Assembly (NCBI GenBank): GCA_001664505.1
Contig: CP011806.1
Location: forward strand, 1,239,537-1,303,536
Origin: Acidobacteria bacterium Mor1
GTDB lineage: Bacteria; Acidobacteriota; Polarisedimenticolia; Polarisedimenticolales; Polarisedimenticolaceae
Direction of reading: 5' to 3'
Length of the DNA: 64,000 nt
The first letter of the stretch is position 1. Every line of letters begins with the position of its first letter. A model generated the notes under the pieces. It was given only the letters and a program-made list of their open reading frames with translations. It was not told the DNA's origin and ran no database searches. Shown here one piece after another: positions 51,095 to 59,791 of the stretch. The translations under genes were made by a program, and so were the position numbers.

Positions 51095-51472
51095 TCAGTC
51101 CTCCGCCAGGATCTCGCGCACCCGCCGGATCAACTCCGAAGGCGAGTACGGCTTGGTCATGTAGTCTTCGGCGCCGAGTTCGAGGCCGCGGGTCCGGTCG
51201 TGCTCGTGCCCCTTGGCCGAGAGCATGATCACGGGAATATCGGCGGTGTCCGGATCGGCCTTGAGCTCGCGGCAGACCGAGAAGCCATCCCGGCCCGGCA
51301 TCATCACGTCGAGGAAGATCAGGTCCGGGGCGATCTGCTTGACCTTCTGCAGGCATTCCTCGCCATCCTTCGCCGTCTCCGGTTCGAAGCCCTCGGCCTT
51401 GAGGATGAACTCCAGCGGACGGCGGATGAAGGCGTCGTCATCGACGATCAGCACGCGGGCGCTCTCGGACAT
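51095..51472 (-). CDS. Single-domain response regulator
   Basis: A 125-residue receiver domain: RVLIVDDDAFIRRPLEFIL (acidic pair), LIFLDVMMPGRDGF (phosphorylated Asp), PVIMLSAKG (Thr/Ser) and DYMTKPYSPSEL (Lys). No output domain, so it is CheY-like and probably acts by protein contact. ATG 51472 overlaps the phosphatase stop (TGATG). The cognate kinase is probably the GTPase-kinase fusion encoded downstream. Confidence 0.93.
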   Translation of the reverse strand: MSESARVLIVDDDAFIRRPLEFILKAEGFEPETAKDGEECLQKVKQIAPDLIFLDVMMPGRDGFSVCRELKADPDTADIPVIMLSAKGHEHDRTRGLELGAEDYMTKPYSPSELIRRVREILAED

Positions 51473-52758
51473 CAGCGGGATACCTCTTCTTCGATCTTGA
51501 CGGTGACCAGCGTCACGTCGTCGTGGGACGGCGCACCGCCTCGATAGGCGCTGACGTCGTCGAGAATGCGGTCGGTCAGTTCCCGGGCACCGAGGCAACG
51601 GTGCTCGCGGGCCACCGCCACCAGTCGCTCGTGCCCGTAGTGTTCCCGGGCTGCGTCCCGGGCCTCGGGGATTCCGTCGGTGAACAGCAACAGCAGGTCT
51701 CCCGGAGACAGATCGGCGCCTACCGGCTTGAACGCCTGCTCCTTGAGCACGCCGAGGACAACACCCCGGGCCTGCAGCTCTTCGTGGGAACCGTCGGCGC
51801 GAATGACCAGCAGCGGATGGTGTCCCGCGGACACCACTTCCACCTGCCGGGCACCCGGCTGCAGCCGGGCAAAGAGCGCCGTGGCAAACAGGTTGGCCTG
51901 GGAGAAATCGTGGTACAGGGTTCCGTTGACCTCGGAGAGCAGGGTCGCCGCGTCGGCGGCGTGACGGGACTCGGCACGGAAGACCCCCTTGGCCGCCGCC
52001 ATGAACAGCGCCGCGCCGACACCGTGGCCGGAAACATCGGCGACCAGCAGTCCGAGGCTGCCGTCGTCGAAGTCCAGGTAGTCGTAGTAGTCCCCGCCGA
52101 TGTTCTCGGCGGCCTGGCAGGAGGCGGCCACGTCGATACCGGCGAAGGAGGGTCCCGACGCGGGCAACAGACCCCGGTGGATCTGGCGGGTCAGTTCGAG
52201 TTCGCGACGACGGGCTTCGGCCAGCCGAACCTCCTCGGCCATACGGTCGAGGCGGATGAACGACGAGGTCAGGGTCGCCAGGGCGCTGACGAGTTTGGTC
52301 TCGCCGGTGCCGTACATCCGTGCGCCGGCGCGGCCGCGCAGACGGAACAGGCCCAGGGCGCGGCCTTCGGGATCGGGGATCGCCACGGCCAGCTCCGGCT
52401 CCTCACCGGGCTCGGTCAGCCAGGGGCGTCCCTCATCCAGGGTGGCCCGGCGCAAAGGTTCCGGCAGACAGGAAGCGGGAGGGTCCCCTTCGAGGCGGGC
52501 CACGCAGGCGACCCCGTCGCCGCGGAGCAGCCACGCTTCTCCGTGCTCCGCTTGCAGGACCCGGGCGACCTCCTCGAGAACCATGCCGGCGATGGCGTCC
52601 TCGCCCAGCACGGTACCCATCCGCTCGCAGAGGCGGTAGACGAGGGCGCACTCCTCGTAGCGCTCCATGATCTCGGAGCAGAGGCTCTGAATTTCGGTCT
52701 CGGCCTCGGACACCCGCGCGTGCAGGTCCTCGGCCGGATCGGTTTGAACGCTGCCCAA
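51472..52758 (-). CDS. GAF / SpoIIE-type PP2C phosphatase
   Basis: About 428 residues. An N-terminal coil and GAF domain (about 45-190) precede a PP2C_SIG domain (about 215-425) with SCQAAENIGGDYYDYLDFDDG, LLVADVSGHGVGAALFMA, VVSAGHHPLLVI, LLLFTDGIPEARD and HDDVTLVTV. These supply the metal-binding aspartates. Such enzymes dephosphorylate anti-sigma antagonists or related Ser-phosphoproteins. TTG 52758 directly after GGGGAGAGGA is preferred; ATG 52815 would add 19 basic residues. It is the first gene of the signalling operon. Confidence 0.9.
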   Translation of the reverse strand: MGSVQTDPAEDLHARVSEAETEIQSLCSEIMERYEECALVYRLCERMGTVLGEDAIAGMVLEEVARVLQAEHGEAWLLRGDGVACVARLEGDPPASCLPEPLRRATLDEGRPWLTEPGEEPELAVAIPDPEGRALGLFRLRGRAGARMYGTGETKLVSALATLTSSFIRLDRMAEEVRLAEARRRELELTRQIHRGLLPASGPSFAGIDVAASCQAAENIGGDYYDYLDFDDGSLGLLVADVSGHGVGAALFMAAAKGVFRAESRHAADAATLLSEVNGTLYHDFSQANLFATALFARLQPGARQVEVVSAGHHPLLVIRADGSHEELQARGVVLGVLKEQAFKPVGADLSPGDLLLLFTDGIPEARDAAREHYGHERLVAVAREHRCLGARELTDRILDDVSAYRGGAPSHDDVTLVTVKIEEEVSR

Positions 52759-52944
52759 TCCTCTCCCCGGTCGCTTTCGAACGTTGCTCGAGCGTCCGGA
52801 TGAGCAGCAATACATAAGCCAAGAGGCGCAATCGTGCGCGACCCGGCGAGATAGGCGGAATTCGGCGGATTCTCCGAGAAACCCCTAGGCGATGCTGACG
52901 CTGTTTGTCACCGCAACGGCAGACGGATGACCTTCAATGTCGGT

Positions 52945-53667
52945 TCAGCCGGCCCGCCAGAGGGTCATCGGCAGCTCCGCCGGGCCCTGTTTGAAGGTCC
53001 CCTCGACCTGGGAACCGTCGTCGCTCAGGGTGCCCTCGAAGGTCGCGCCTCCCCCGATGTCCAGGGTCACGCTGCGCCCCTCGAGGGTGACCTGCTGGAT
53101 CGGCTGGGGGGAATCGGGTCCCCGGTCGAGATTGCGCAGGGTCGCCGTCAACCCGGCCTCGCCCTGCTGGACGTCGAGGACCAACCGGTAGCGGTGCGGC
53201 CCCGCGTCGAGCAGGCTCTTCCAGCTTCCGGCGAGCCCGTCTCCAGGCAGCGGGTCGTTGCGGAACTCCGCGTAGATGTCGACGCTCAACTCCGCCGGCT
53301 TCTCGCCGCGAGCCAACTCGAAGGGAAGCGACTGCCCACCCTGGGTGAAGGTGCCGGCGAGTTTGTCGCCGGCGAGGTTTCCGGCGAAGGTCGGATCCCC
53401 GGGCACCTGGGGAATCGCGAAACCGACCGCGGCTCCGTCGACGGACACGTCCTTCATCGCCGCGCCCCGCACACCCTGTGAGGGGATGTAGATCGAGGCA
53501 TGCCAGGTGCCGTCTCGCTGCTCCATCTCCACCATCACCTGCAGCGGGTTCTGGGGGACCTGGATCGCGCCGCTCCAGAACCCGGCGGGCCCCTCGTCGG
53601 CAACCAGCGGACTGCACAGGGCGGCCGGGAACAGGACCAGGAACAGGGCGATTGCGACTCGCTTCAT
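52945..53667 (-). CDS. Secreted hypothetical protein (hydrolase-associated beta module)
   Basis: 240 residues with a signal peptide (about 1-23). Two related beta-rich halves follow: GFWSGAIQVPQNPLQVMVEM, then AGSWKSLLDAGPHRYRLVLDV. Each half has the pattern of the N-terminal module found before some secreted alpha/beta hydrolases (beta strands with G-x-W-x-G and F-x-G-x-x-x-x-D). No hydrolase domain is attached. GGAGGCG precedes ATG 53667. A role in binding or folding is possible. Confidence 0.78.
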   Translation of the reverse strand: MKRVAIALFLVLFPAALCSPLVADEGPAGFWSGAIQVPQNPLQVMVEMEQRDGTWHASIYIPSQGVRGAAMKDVSVDGAAVGFAIPQVPGDPTFAGNLAGDKLAGTFTQGGQSLPFELARGEKPAELSVDIYAEFRNDPLPGDGLAGSWKSLLDAGPHRYRLVLDVQQGEAGLTATLRNLDRGPDSPQPIQQVTLEGRSVTLDIGGGATFEGTLSDDGSQVEGTFKQGPAELPMTLWRAG

Positions 53668-53787
53668 CGGCGCCTCCTCGGGATCACGACGTTTTCGGTT
53701 CAGACTCCCATCGGGTGTCGCCGTTGGTTACGCAGAATCGTCCCCCGGGTTCAAACCATCTCCCACGCGGCCGCGTACAATCCGGCG

Positions 53788-54327
53788 ATGAACTGCACCC
53801 TGCGCACCGAAACGGAACCGGACCACCCCCGCGTGGCGGCGATCGTCGAAGCCGCCTTTCGCGACGATCCCCACGGCGACCACACCGAACACCACCTGGT
53901 GGCCCGACTGCGGAAGGCTCCCGGCTTCATCCCCGATCTCTCCATCGTGGCGGAGGTCGACGGCCAGTTGCGGGGACACATCCTGCTGACGCCGATCCGG
54001 ATCGTGGACGAGTCCCGGGAGCACCCCTCGTTGGCCCTGGCGCCCGTGTCGGTGGAGCCGGGTCACCAGTCCCGCGGGCTGGGGGGTGCGCTGATCGAGG
54101 AGGCGCATCGCCGCGCTCTGAAGTCGGGGCACGGGTCAGTGGTACTGCTGGGTCATCCGGCCTACTACCCCCGTTTCGGTTACCGGCCGGCGGCGGAATT
54201 CGGCATCGTGCTCCCTTTCGAGGTGCCCGCGGAGTACTGCATGGCGGTGGAGTTGCGCGCAGGCGCACTCGACGGCGTGGCGGGCACCGTGCGCTACCCG
54301 CCGGAATTCTTCGGCGAGTCTCCGTGA
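53788..54327 (+). CDS. GNAT-family N-acetyltransferase (YhbS-like)
   Basis: 179 residues. The acetyl-CoA motif A is LALAPVSVEPGHQSRGLGGALIEEAH (Q/R-x-x-G-x-G), followed by VVLLGHPAYYPRFGYRPA, the typical strand and helix of YhbS-like GNATs. The substrate is unknown. ATG 53788 is only seven bases after TACAAT at 53776, so its mRNA may be leaderless; no Shine-Dalgarno is present. The last 34 bases overlap the convergent LeuRS-like gene. Confidence 0.87.
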   Translation: MNCTLRTETEPDHPRVAAIVEAAFRDDPHGDHTEHHLVARLRKAPGFIPDLSIVAEVDGQLRGHILLTPIRIVDESREHPSLALAPVSVEPGHQSRGLGGALIEEAHRRALKSGHGSVVLLGHPAYYPRFGYRPAAEFGIVLPFEVPAEYCMAVELRAGALDGVAGTVRYPPEFFGESP

Positions 54328-56060
54328 GCGTCGGCATCGGCGCCTGCGCCGCACAGAACCGGCCACGGCTCGCGGACCACGAAGGGAGCCCGGCCGAGCC
54401 ACTGCCACGCCTGCTCCGCCAGATAGGGGGCAAACAGCGAGAGCGGCACGGCACCGGCCGCCAGCAGCCTCTCGAGGATCTCCCGGTCTCCGGAGGAGAG
54501 CCGGCCGCTGCCCAGCCGGCTGCGGGCGAAGCGCTCGATCCGGCGAAAGAGCGCCTCCAGTTCCGCCAGGGCTGCTTGTGGTCGATCAGCCTCGAGCATC
54601 GACGCGATCGCCGCGATGTTTCGCCGGCCTCCGGCTCCGAGTGCCGACCCTGCCCGGGTCGGCGCATCGCCGGGCGCCGCCGGCTCCCCTGCGGCGCACA
54701 CAAAGGCCCGATAGAGCTCGGCAACCGAGCCCAGCCATCGGGCGGCCCGTTCGGGCATCTCGTCGCGCCAGTCGATGGCCCTCAGCGGCGCGGCCGCGCC
54801 GATGACGGCAACCCGCACCGCGTCGGCGCCATGACGTTTGATCAGCGCCGCCGGTGACACGGCGTTACCGAGGTGTTTGCTCATCTTCCGCCCCTGGGCC
54901 AACACCATCTCGTGGCCCCGGTGGCCGAGGATCGGTTCGTCGAAGGGTAGCTCTCCCCGATCGTGAAGCTCGGCGGTGAAGAACCGGTGCAGGTGCAGGT
55001 AGACCACGGTATCGAGCCCACTGTGAAAGCGGTCCACCGGCATCCACGCCGCGACACGCGGCCCGTCGAAGCGAATCGGACCGTCGAGTTCGCACAGGCC
55101 GGCGAGCTGGCACCAGACATCGTCGAAGAAACAGTCCAGGGTCGCGCTCTCCCGAACCGCGGTTCCCGCGCAACGGGGACAGGCAATGTCTCGAAAGTCC
55201 GGATGATCGGCGAGCCCCTTCGCCCCGCGGCTCCAATCGACATCGTCGGGTAGGACGACCGGAAGCTGTTCCTCGGGTACGGCCACCGGTCCGCATGCTG
55301 CGCAGTGCACGATGGGAATCGGCGCCCCCCACGCCCGCTGCCGGGAGATCATCCAGTCCCGCCGCCCGATGCCCGCCCGGCGATCGTCGACCAGCGCCTG
55401 AACCAATCGGCGCACCTGCGGACTCCATCCCGAGAGCCGGTCCAGGCCCGCGAGCAACGACTCGGCCCGGGGAGCGATCTTGACGAACCACTGCCACGAT
55501 CGCCGCAACTCGACCGGCCGGGCGCAACGCCAGCAACGCTCCCGCTCGGTCTGCATGCGGGAAAGGGAGGTGTCGCAGTGTTCGCAATAGGGCACCGCCG
55601 CGAGCCGGCGTTCGATCACCCCCTGCTCGAACCAACGCAGAAAGAGCCCCTGAGTCCAGCGGTAGTACGCCGGGTCGCAGGTGGAACGCACCGACGACCA
55701 GTCGTAGCTGATGCCGAGCCGGCGCATCTGGACTTCCATCGATGCGATCCAACGCTCGACGTGAGCCCGGGGCGAGACGCCGTGCTTGCGCGCTTCGATC
55801 TCGATCGGAATCCCGAAGGCGTCCCACTCGGTGGAGTAGAGCACCGAATCCCCCATCGCCCGGCGGAAGCGGGCGACGATGTCGCCGAGCACATAGGTCC
55901 GCACGTGGCCCATGTGCAGCGGCCCGTTGGGGAAGGGCCCGGAGTCGTAGTTGTAGAACTTGCGCCCGTCGGGAAACCGCGGCGCGCGATAGCACCCGGC
56001 CTCCTCCCAGGACTTCGCGATACGCGGCTCGTGATCGCGGGGATCGTAGGATCCGCCCAA
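54294..56060 (-). CDS. LeuRS-like class I aminoacyl-tRNA synthetase lacking the editing domain
   Basis: 588 residues against roughly 820-880 for bacterial LeuRS. Catalytic signatures are present: the HIGH-type motif GPLHMGHVRTYVLGDIVARF, EWDAFGIPIE, a ZN-1-like CEHCDTSLSRMQ...CWRCARPVE, a second CAACG...CPRCAG pair and GRKMSKHLGNAVSP. The chain passes from IGRRDWMISRQRAWGAPIP straight to the second half, with no CP1 editing insertion. It ends after a short anticodon-domain segment without the LeuRS C-terminal domain. TTG 56060 follows GGAGGGGCGAGG. It sits 17 bases after an apparently interrupted tRNA-Asn on the same strand. It is probably a paralogue with a special substrate rather than the housekeeping enzyme. 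Confidence 0.88.
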   Translation of the reverse strand: MGGSYDPRDHEPRIAKSWEEAGCYRAPRFPDGRKFYNYDSGPFPNGPLHMGHVRTYVLGDIVARFRRAMGDSVLYSTEWDAFGIPIEIEARKHGVSPRAHVERWIASMEVQMRRLGISYDWSSVRSTCDPAYYRWTQGLFLRWFEQGVIERRLAAVPYCEHCDTSLSRMQTERERCWRCARPVELRRSWQWFVKIAPRAESLLAGLDRLSGWSPQVRRLVQALVDDRRAGIGRRDWMISRQRAWGAPIPIVHCAACGPVAVPEEQLPVVLPDDVDWSRGAKGLADHPDFRDIACPRCAGTAVRESATLDCFFDDVWCQLAGLCELDGPIRFDGPRVAAWMPVDRFHSGLDTVVYLHLHRFFTAELHDRGELPFDEPILGHRGHEMVLAQGRKMSKHLGNAVSPAALIKRHGADAVRVAVIGAAAPLRAIDWRDEMPERAARWLGSVAELYRAFVCAAGEPAAPGDAPTRAGSALGAGGRRNIAAIASMLEADRPQAALAELEALFRRIERFARSRLGSGRLSSGDREILERLLAAGAVPLSLFAPYLAEQAWQWLGRAPFVVREPWPVLCGAGADADAHGDSPKNSGG

Positions 56061-56076
56061 CCTCGCCCCTCCGAGG

Positions 56077-56304
56077 TGGTACGCCCGACGGGAATCGAAC
56101 CCGCGTCTCCGGCTTAACAGGCCGGCGCTCTAGCAGACCTGGGTCGTGCAGATCCGTCGGCGCCCGAAGCGCGTCGGTAGGCCGATTGAACCGGATTCCG
56201 GGTGCGGGTGGCGAAGAAGTGCCCTCCCGTACGTCCGATCCTCGTCCCCACCGAAACGTCTCTGCACGCGCCAGGCCCGGCTTGGTCCATTGAGCTACGG
56301 GCGC
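56077..56304 (-). tRNA. tRNA-Asn (GTT) interrupted in the D loop by about 148 bases
   Basis: The 3' part (about 56077-56137) has anticodon arm CCGGC-CTGTTAA-GCCGG (GTT), T arm GCGGG-TTCGATT-CCCGT, acceptor CGGGCGT, discriminator A and encoded CCA. The 5' part (56304-56286) reads GCGCCCGTAGCTCAATGGA and pairs with that acceptor (six Watson-Crick pairs and one G-U). Between them lie about 148 bases that contain the inverted repeat CGTGCAGA/TCTGCACG. It may be a disrupted gene, a hybrid of two tRNA relics (the 5' part also fits tRNA-Arg), or an unusual intron. Confidence 0.55.
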
Positions 56305-56407
56305 ACAGTTTGTTTCGGGGGATTCCCCCCTCTTTCACCTTGAACTCTACTATGGTTGGTCCGGGGCGGCCGCGATCCGCCACCGACTTTTTGCGGAGCC
56401 AGCGACC

Positions 56408-57682
56408 ATGCGCATCGTGATGTTGACCCTCGGCACCCGGGGTGACGTCCAGCCCTTCGTCGCCCTCGGCGTACGGCTCCAGGCCCGCGGACACAGCGTC
56501 CGCATCTGCACCTGCCAGCGTTTCGAGCAGTTCATCACCTCCCGGGGCCTCGAATACGGCTACCTGGACGACCGGCTGATCCAGTTCATCGAGAGCGATA
56601 CGGTCAAGGAGATCATCGGCTCTCCGCGCGCCGGCATCCTGCAGTGGATTCGCGCGGCGGTGAAACTGCTGCCGCAGATCAAGGACATGCAGCGGGACAT
56701 GCTGGACGACCAGTGGGCCGCGAGCGAAGACGCCGAACTGCTGCTCTATCACCCGAAGGCGCTGGGCGGACCCCACATTGCCGAGCGGCTCGGTATTCCG
56801 GCTTTCGCGGTGCCCCCGTTTCCCGGCTATGTCCCGACCCGGGACTTCCCGCTGTTCATCCTCGGCGGCAGATCGCTGGGCGGTTGGTTCAATCGCCGCA
56901 GCTACGCGATCACCCGCCGGGGACAGGCCGCCGTTGCCGGGTTGATCAACGACTTCCGCCAGAAGCTCGGCCTGACGCGGCGTCCCCGCTTCGCCATCGA
57001 GCCGACCGAACTGCTCGGCCGCCCGGTCCCCTGGATGCACCCGGTGAGCCCCCATGTGTTGCCGCGCCCCGAGGACTGGCCTGAGCATGCCGCCATGACC
57101 GGCTATTGGTTTCTCGACGCCGACGACGGATGGGCTCCACCCGCCGAACTCGAGACGTTCCTCGCCGCCGGCGAGCCACCGGTGTACGTCGGATTCGGCA
57201 GCATGGTCACCTGTGAACCGCAGGAGATGGCCCGCCTGGTTCTTGGCGCCTTGGCCCGCAGCGGAGCCCGCGGGATCGTCGGCCGGGGTTGGGGCGGTCT
57301 GCAGCCCGAGACGGTCCCCGAGGGTGTGTGTCTGGTCGATGACGTGCCCCACGACTGGCTGCTGCCTCGTTGCTCGGCCGCGGTGCACCACGGCGGAGCC
57401 GGCAGCACCGCCGCGAGCCTGCGCGCCGGCATCCCGACCCTGATCGTGCCCCACGTTGCGGATCAACCGCTGTGGGGCCGCCAGGTTCACGAACTCGGCG
57501 CCGGCCCCGAGGCGCTGTCGAAGAAGCAGCTGTCGGCGGAGGCCCTGGCCGGTCGCATCGAGGCCGCCCTCGGCTCTCCGGAGATGGCGGCCACGGCGGC
57601 GGAACTCGGCGAACGAATCCGCGACGAAGACGGAGCCGCCGAAGCGATGGCCTTCATCGGACGTTTCGGCCCGGAGGTCTGA
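56408..57682 (+). CDS. UGT-type glycosyltransferase (GT1/GT28-like)
   Basis: 424 residues of GT-B fold. The N terminus MRIVMLTLGTRGDVQPFVALG is the pattern of sterol- or macrolide-type glycosyltransferases. The C-terminal donor site is VHHGGAGSTAASLRAG followed by VPHVADQPLWGRQVHELGAG, typical of UDP-sugar enzymes acting on lipids or aglycones. ATG 56408 is close to CGGAGCC. Transcribed away from the interrupted tRNA, followed after 48 bases by an AraC regulator that may control it. Confidence 0.92.
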   Translation: MRIVMLTLGTRGDVQPFVALGVRLQARGHSVRICTCQRFEQFITSRGLEYGYLDDRLIQFIESDTVKEIIGSPRAGILQWIRAAVKLLPQIKDMQRDMLDDQWAASEDAELLLYHPKALGGPHIAERLGIPAFAVPPFPGYVPTRDFPLFILGGRSLGGWFNRRSYAITRRGQAAVAGLINDFRQKLGLTRRPRFAIEPTELLGRPVPWMHPVSPHVLPRPEDWPEHAAMTGYWFLDADDGWAPPAELETFLAAGEPPVYVGFGSMVTCEPQEMARLVLGALARSGARGIVGRGWGGLQPETVPEGVCLVDDVPHDWLLPRCSAAVHHGGAGSTAASLRAGIPTLIVPHVADQPLWGRQVHELGAGPEALSKKQLSAEALAGRIEAALGSPEMAATAAELGERIRDEDGAAEAMAFIGRFGPEV

Positions 57683-57730
57683 GTTGCAACCAAGGTCACT
57701 CCCACCCCGTTCTCGCCCGCGGAGGGAGCC

Positions 57731-58456
57731 ATGGAACAACCGTACGGCGTGGTCAGCGAGGCGCCGGGGGCGCTGTACCCGACCCTGCACGCCCCCGACC
57801 AACGGGTCGGCCTGCACCGTCATCAGACTCCCTACGTGGCGCTGATCCTCGACGGTTCCTACGAGGAATGGAGTGCCGACGGACGCTACCTGCTGGAGCG
57901 GGGAGACGTCGTCCTCCACGGCCGCTACCACGCCCATGGGAACTGCATTCGAGAGTCCAGCCGAGTCCTCAACCTGGTGCTGAACGTCGAACCGCCCTGC
58001 TCCGCGAAGCGGGTCGTGCGCCTGCAGGGTCTTGCGGGATGGTTGGCGGACATCCGTTGCGACCCGGTCGGGGCCGCGAGCCGATTGCTGTCGGCGGTGA
58101 TGGACGAAAAGCCTCGGGCACCCCTGCCGCCGCCTACGTCGCTGGCTGCCGCAGCCGAGCAACTGCGCCGAGGGCCGGAGCTGCCGATCACCGATCTCGC
58201 CCGGCGCGAGAGCGGGGTAAGCCCCGAGCACTTCGCCCGGTCGTTCCGGCGCCACTTCGGCATGTCCCCGACCGCCTATCGCGCAGAGCACCGCTTCCGC
58301 CGGGCGCTCGCGCGTCTGGACGATTCCCCGGCACTCGCCGGACTGGCCGCGGAAAGCGGCTACGCCGACCAGAGCCACATGACCCGGGACTTCCGCGCGC
58401 GGACCGGCCATCCCCCGGCACGATTGGCTCGGCTGCGGGCGACGCCAGCCGGCTAG
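57731..58456 (+). CDS. AraC-family transcriptional regulator
   Basis: 241 residues. An N-terminal cupin-like sensor (HRHQTPYVALILDGSYEEW, GDVVLHGRYHAHGN) is followed by two C-terminal helix-turn-helix units (ITDLARRESGVSPEHFARSFRRHFGMSP; SGYADQSHMTRDFRARTGHPPARL). It binds DNA as an activator or repressor in response to a small ligand. GGAGGGAGCC lies just before ATG 57731. The likely target is its own operon or the glycosyltransferase upstream. Confidence 0.93.
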   Translation: MEQPYGVVSEAPGALYPTLHAPDQRVGLHRHQTPYVALILDGSYEEWSADGRYLLERGDVVLHGRYHAHGNCIRESSRVLNLVLNVEPPCSAKRVVRLQGLAGWLADIRCDPVGAASRLLSAVMDEKPRAPLPPPTSLAAAAEQLRRGPELPITDLARRESGVSPEHFARSFRRHFGMSPTAYRAEHRFRRALARLDDSPALAGLAAESGYADQSHMTRDFRARTGHPPARLARLRATPAG

Positions 58457-58535
58457 TTCGCGAAGATCAACTGGGTTCAAGACCCGCGCAGCTTGGGCGC
58501 CGTACCGTGTCCGCCGATTCACGGAGGACCCGACG

Positions 58536-59630
58536 ATGCAACCCGACTACCGCCTGCGCACCATCATCTCGCTGACCGCAGTCCTGGCGCTGGCCCCGGC
58601 GCTGGCTCTGGGATGCCTGACTCCCGGGACCGCCGGCGCCCACGGGAACGACCAGGCTCCCTACGACTATTACCGGGCGGTATTCGAGGGAGATCTCAGC
58701 GGCGCCCCGGACGCCCTCGAGGGGAACAGGCCCGTTACCCGGGCCCCGGAACCGGAGGAGTTCCGGGCGCGCTTCCTCGATCGTAGCGACGGGATCGCGA
58801 TGGAAGACATCGACGACGAGGCGGTTCGGCGTGTCGCCGGACTGTTTCAGGACTACTGGCGAGACACCTTGCTGCAGCCGGCACAGCGAGAAGCGCAGGA
58901 ATCCTCGCTACGCGACGCGCTGCTCGCTGAACTCGAAAGCGCCGGCTTCGCCCCGGACGGCCTCACACGGGACACGGTGATCGACCTGTTGCCGGAGTTT
59001 CTCGAGTCTCGCGGCTACCACGCCATCTCCGGGCGGACTCCCCCGCTGCTGGAGTTGATGCTGTGGAAAGAGAACGTGGACGAGGTGGCATCGGTCGAGC
59101 TTACCGACGGCACCCACGAGATTCCGGTGCGGCATGCCGTCGGGTTCCTCAGCCACGGCTGGGGGCACTTCGCCAGCTTCGGTCACGCATCCACCGGGGG
59201 CTGGGCCACCCGGGAGCGCCTCTTCTGCGTGCGCTCCTCCTGGAACCTCGAGGGCGAGGGCTACCAGGTCTCGTTCCTCAAACACGAAGGGCAGCACTAC
59301 GTGGACTACGGCCGCTTCCCGAAGCTGGAGTCGGCGGACCTGGAGTACCGGGCGAAGTTGACGGAGCTGGCGTTCGCCGAGACCCGACTGAACCACCTGC
59401 TCGAGCGTTTTCACCGAGGTGGGGTCGAGGGCTCGACCTCACCCCATCCGAGGGCCAACTGGCAGGTCATGCGAGACCTGGCGGAACTCCTGGGCGGAGA
59501 TGCCGACACTGACGGCTGGTGGGAGAACACCCCGGCGGACCGAATCCACCAGGCAGCACGCCGGCTGCTGGAACGGCACGCCGCCGCCCTGGAACAGGCC
59601 GGCCCGGATACGCCGGGCCTGCTGCGCTGA
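58536..59630 (+). CDS. Secreted HEGQH putative metalloprotease
   Basis: 364 residues with a signal peptide (about 1-35). A conserved core carries LKHEGQHYVDYGRFPKL, an HE-x-x-H zinc site, followed 13-20 residues later by SADLEYRAKLTELAFAE, which could give the third glutamate ligand as in gluzincins. A long N-terminal region is helical. No family is certain. Exported zinc protease activity is the best reading. Confidence 0.72.
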   Translation: MQPDYRLRTIISLTAVLALAPALALGCLTPGTAGAHGNDQAPYDYYRAVFEGDLSGAPDALEGNRPVTRAPEPEEFRARFLDRSDGIAMEDIDDEAVRRVAGLFQDYWRDTLLQPAQREAQESSLRDALLAELESAGFAPDGLTRDTVIDLLPEFLESRGYHAISGRTPPLLELMLWKENVDEVASVELTDGTHEIPVRHAVGFLSHGWGHFASFGHASTGGWATRERLFCVRSSWNLEGEGYQVSFLKHEGQHYVDYGRFPKLESADLEYRAKLTELAFAETRLNHLLERFHRGGVEGSTSPHPRANWQVMRDLAELLGGDADTDGWWENTPADRIHQAARRLLERHAAALEQAGPDTPGLLR

Positions 59631-59767
59631 CCGGCCGCACACGGAGCAGATCTTCGAAGCTGCCGCCGCGCCCCAAGCGATTGACAAGAAGGCACTTATG
59701 GCCGGGACCTCGATTTCGGGCGATTCGAGCTTCGTCCAAACACCCCCTTCGAGCGTTCTACACTGGT

Positions 59768-59789
59768 GCAGCCCGATGACGGGGGCTGC
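59768..59789 (+). promoter_or_regulatory. Hairpin just before the ECF sigma start
   Basis: GCAGCCC pairs with GGGCTGC over an 8-base loop, two bases before the GTG at 59792 and six before GGAGGGG. It would mask or reshape the translation start. Possible translational control or a transcript end. Confidence 0.4.
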
Positions 59790-59791
59790 CC

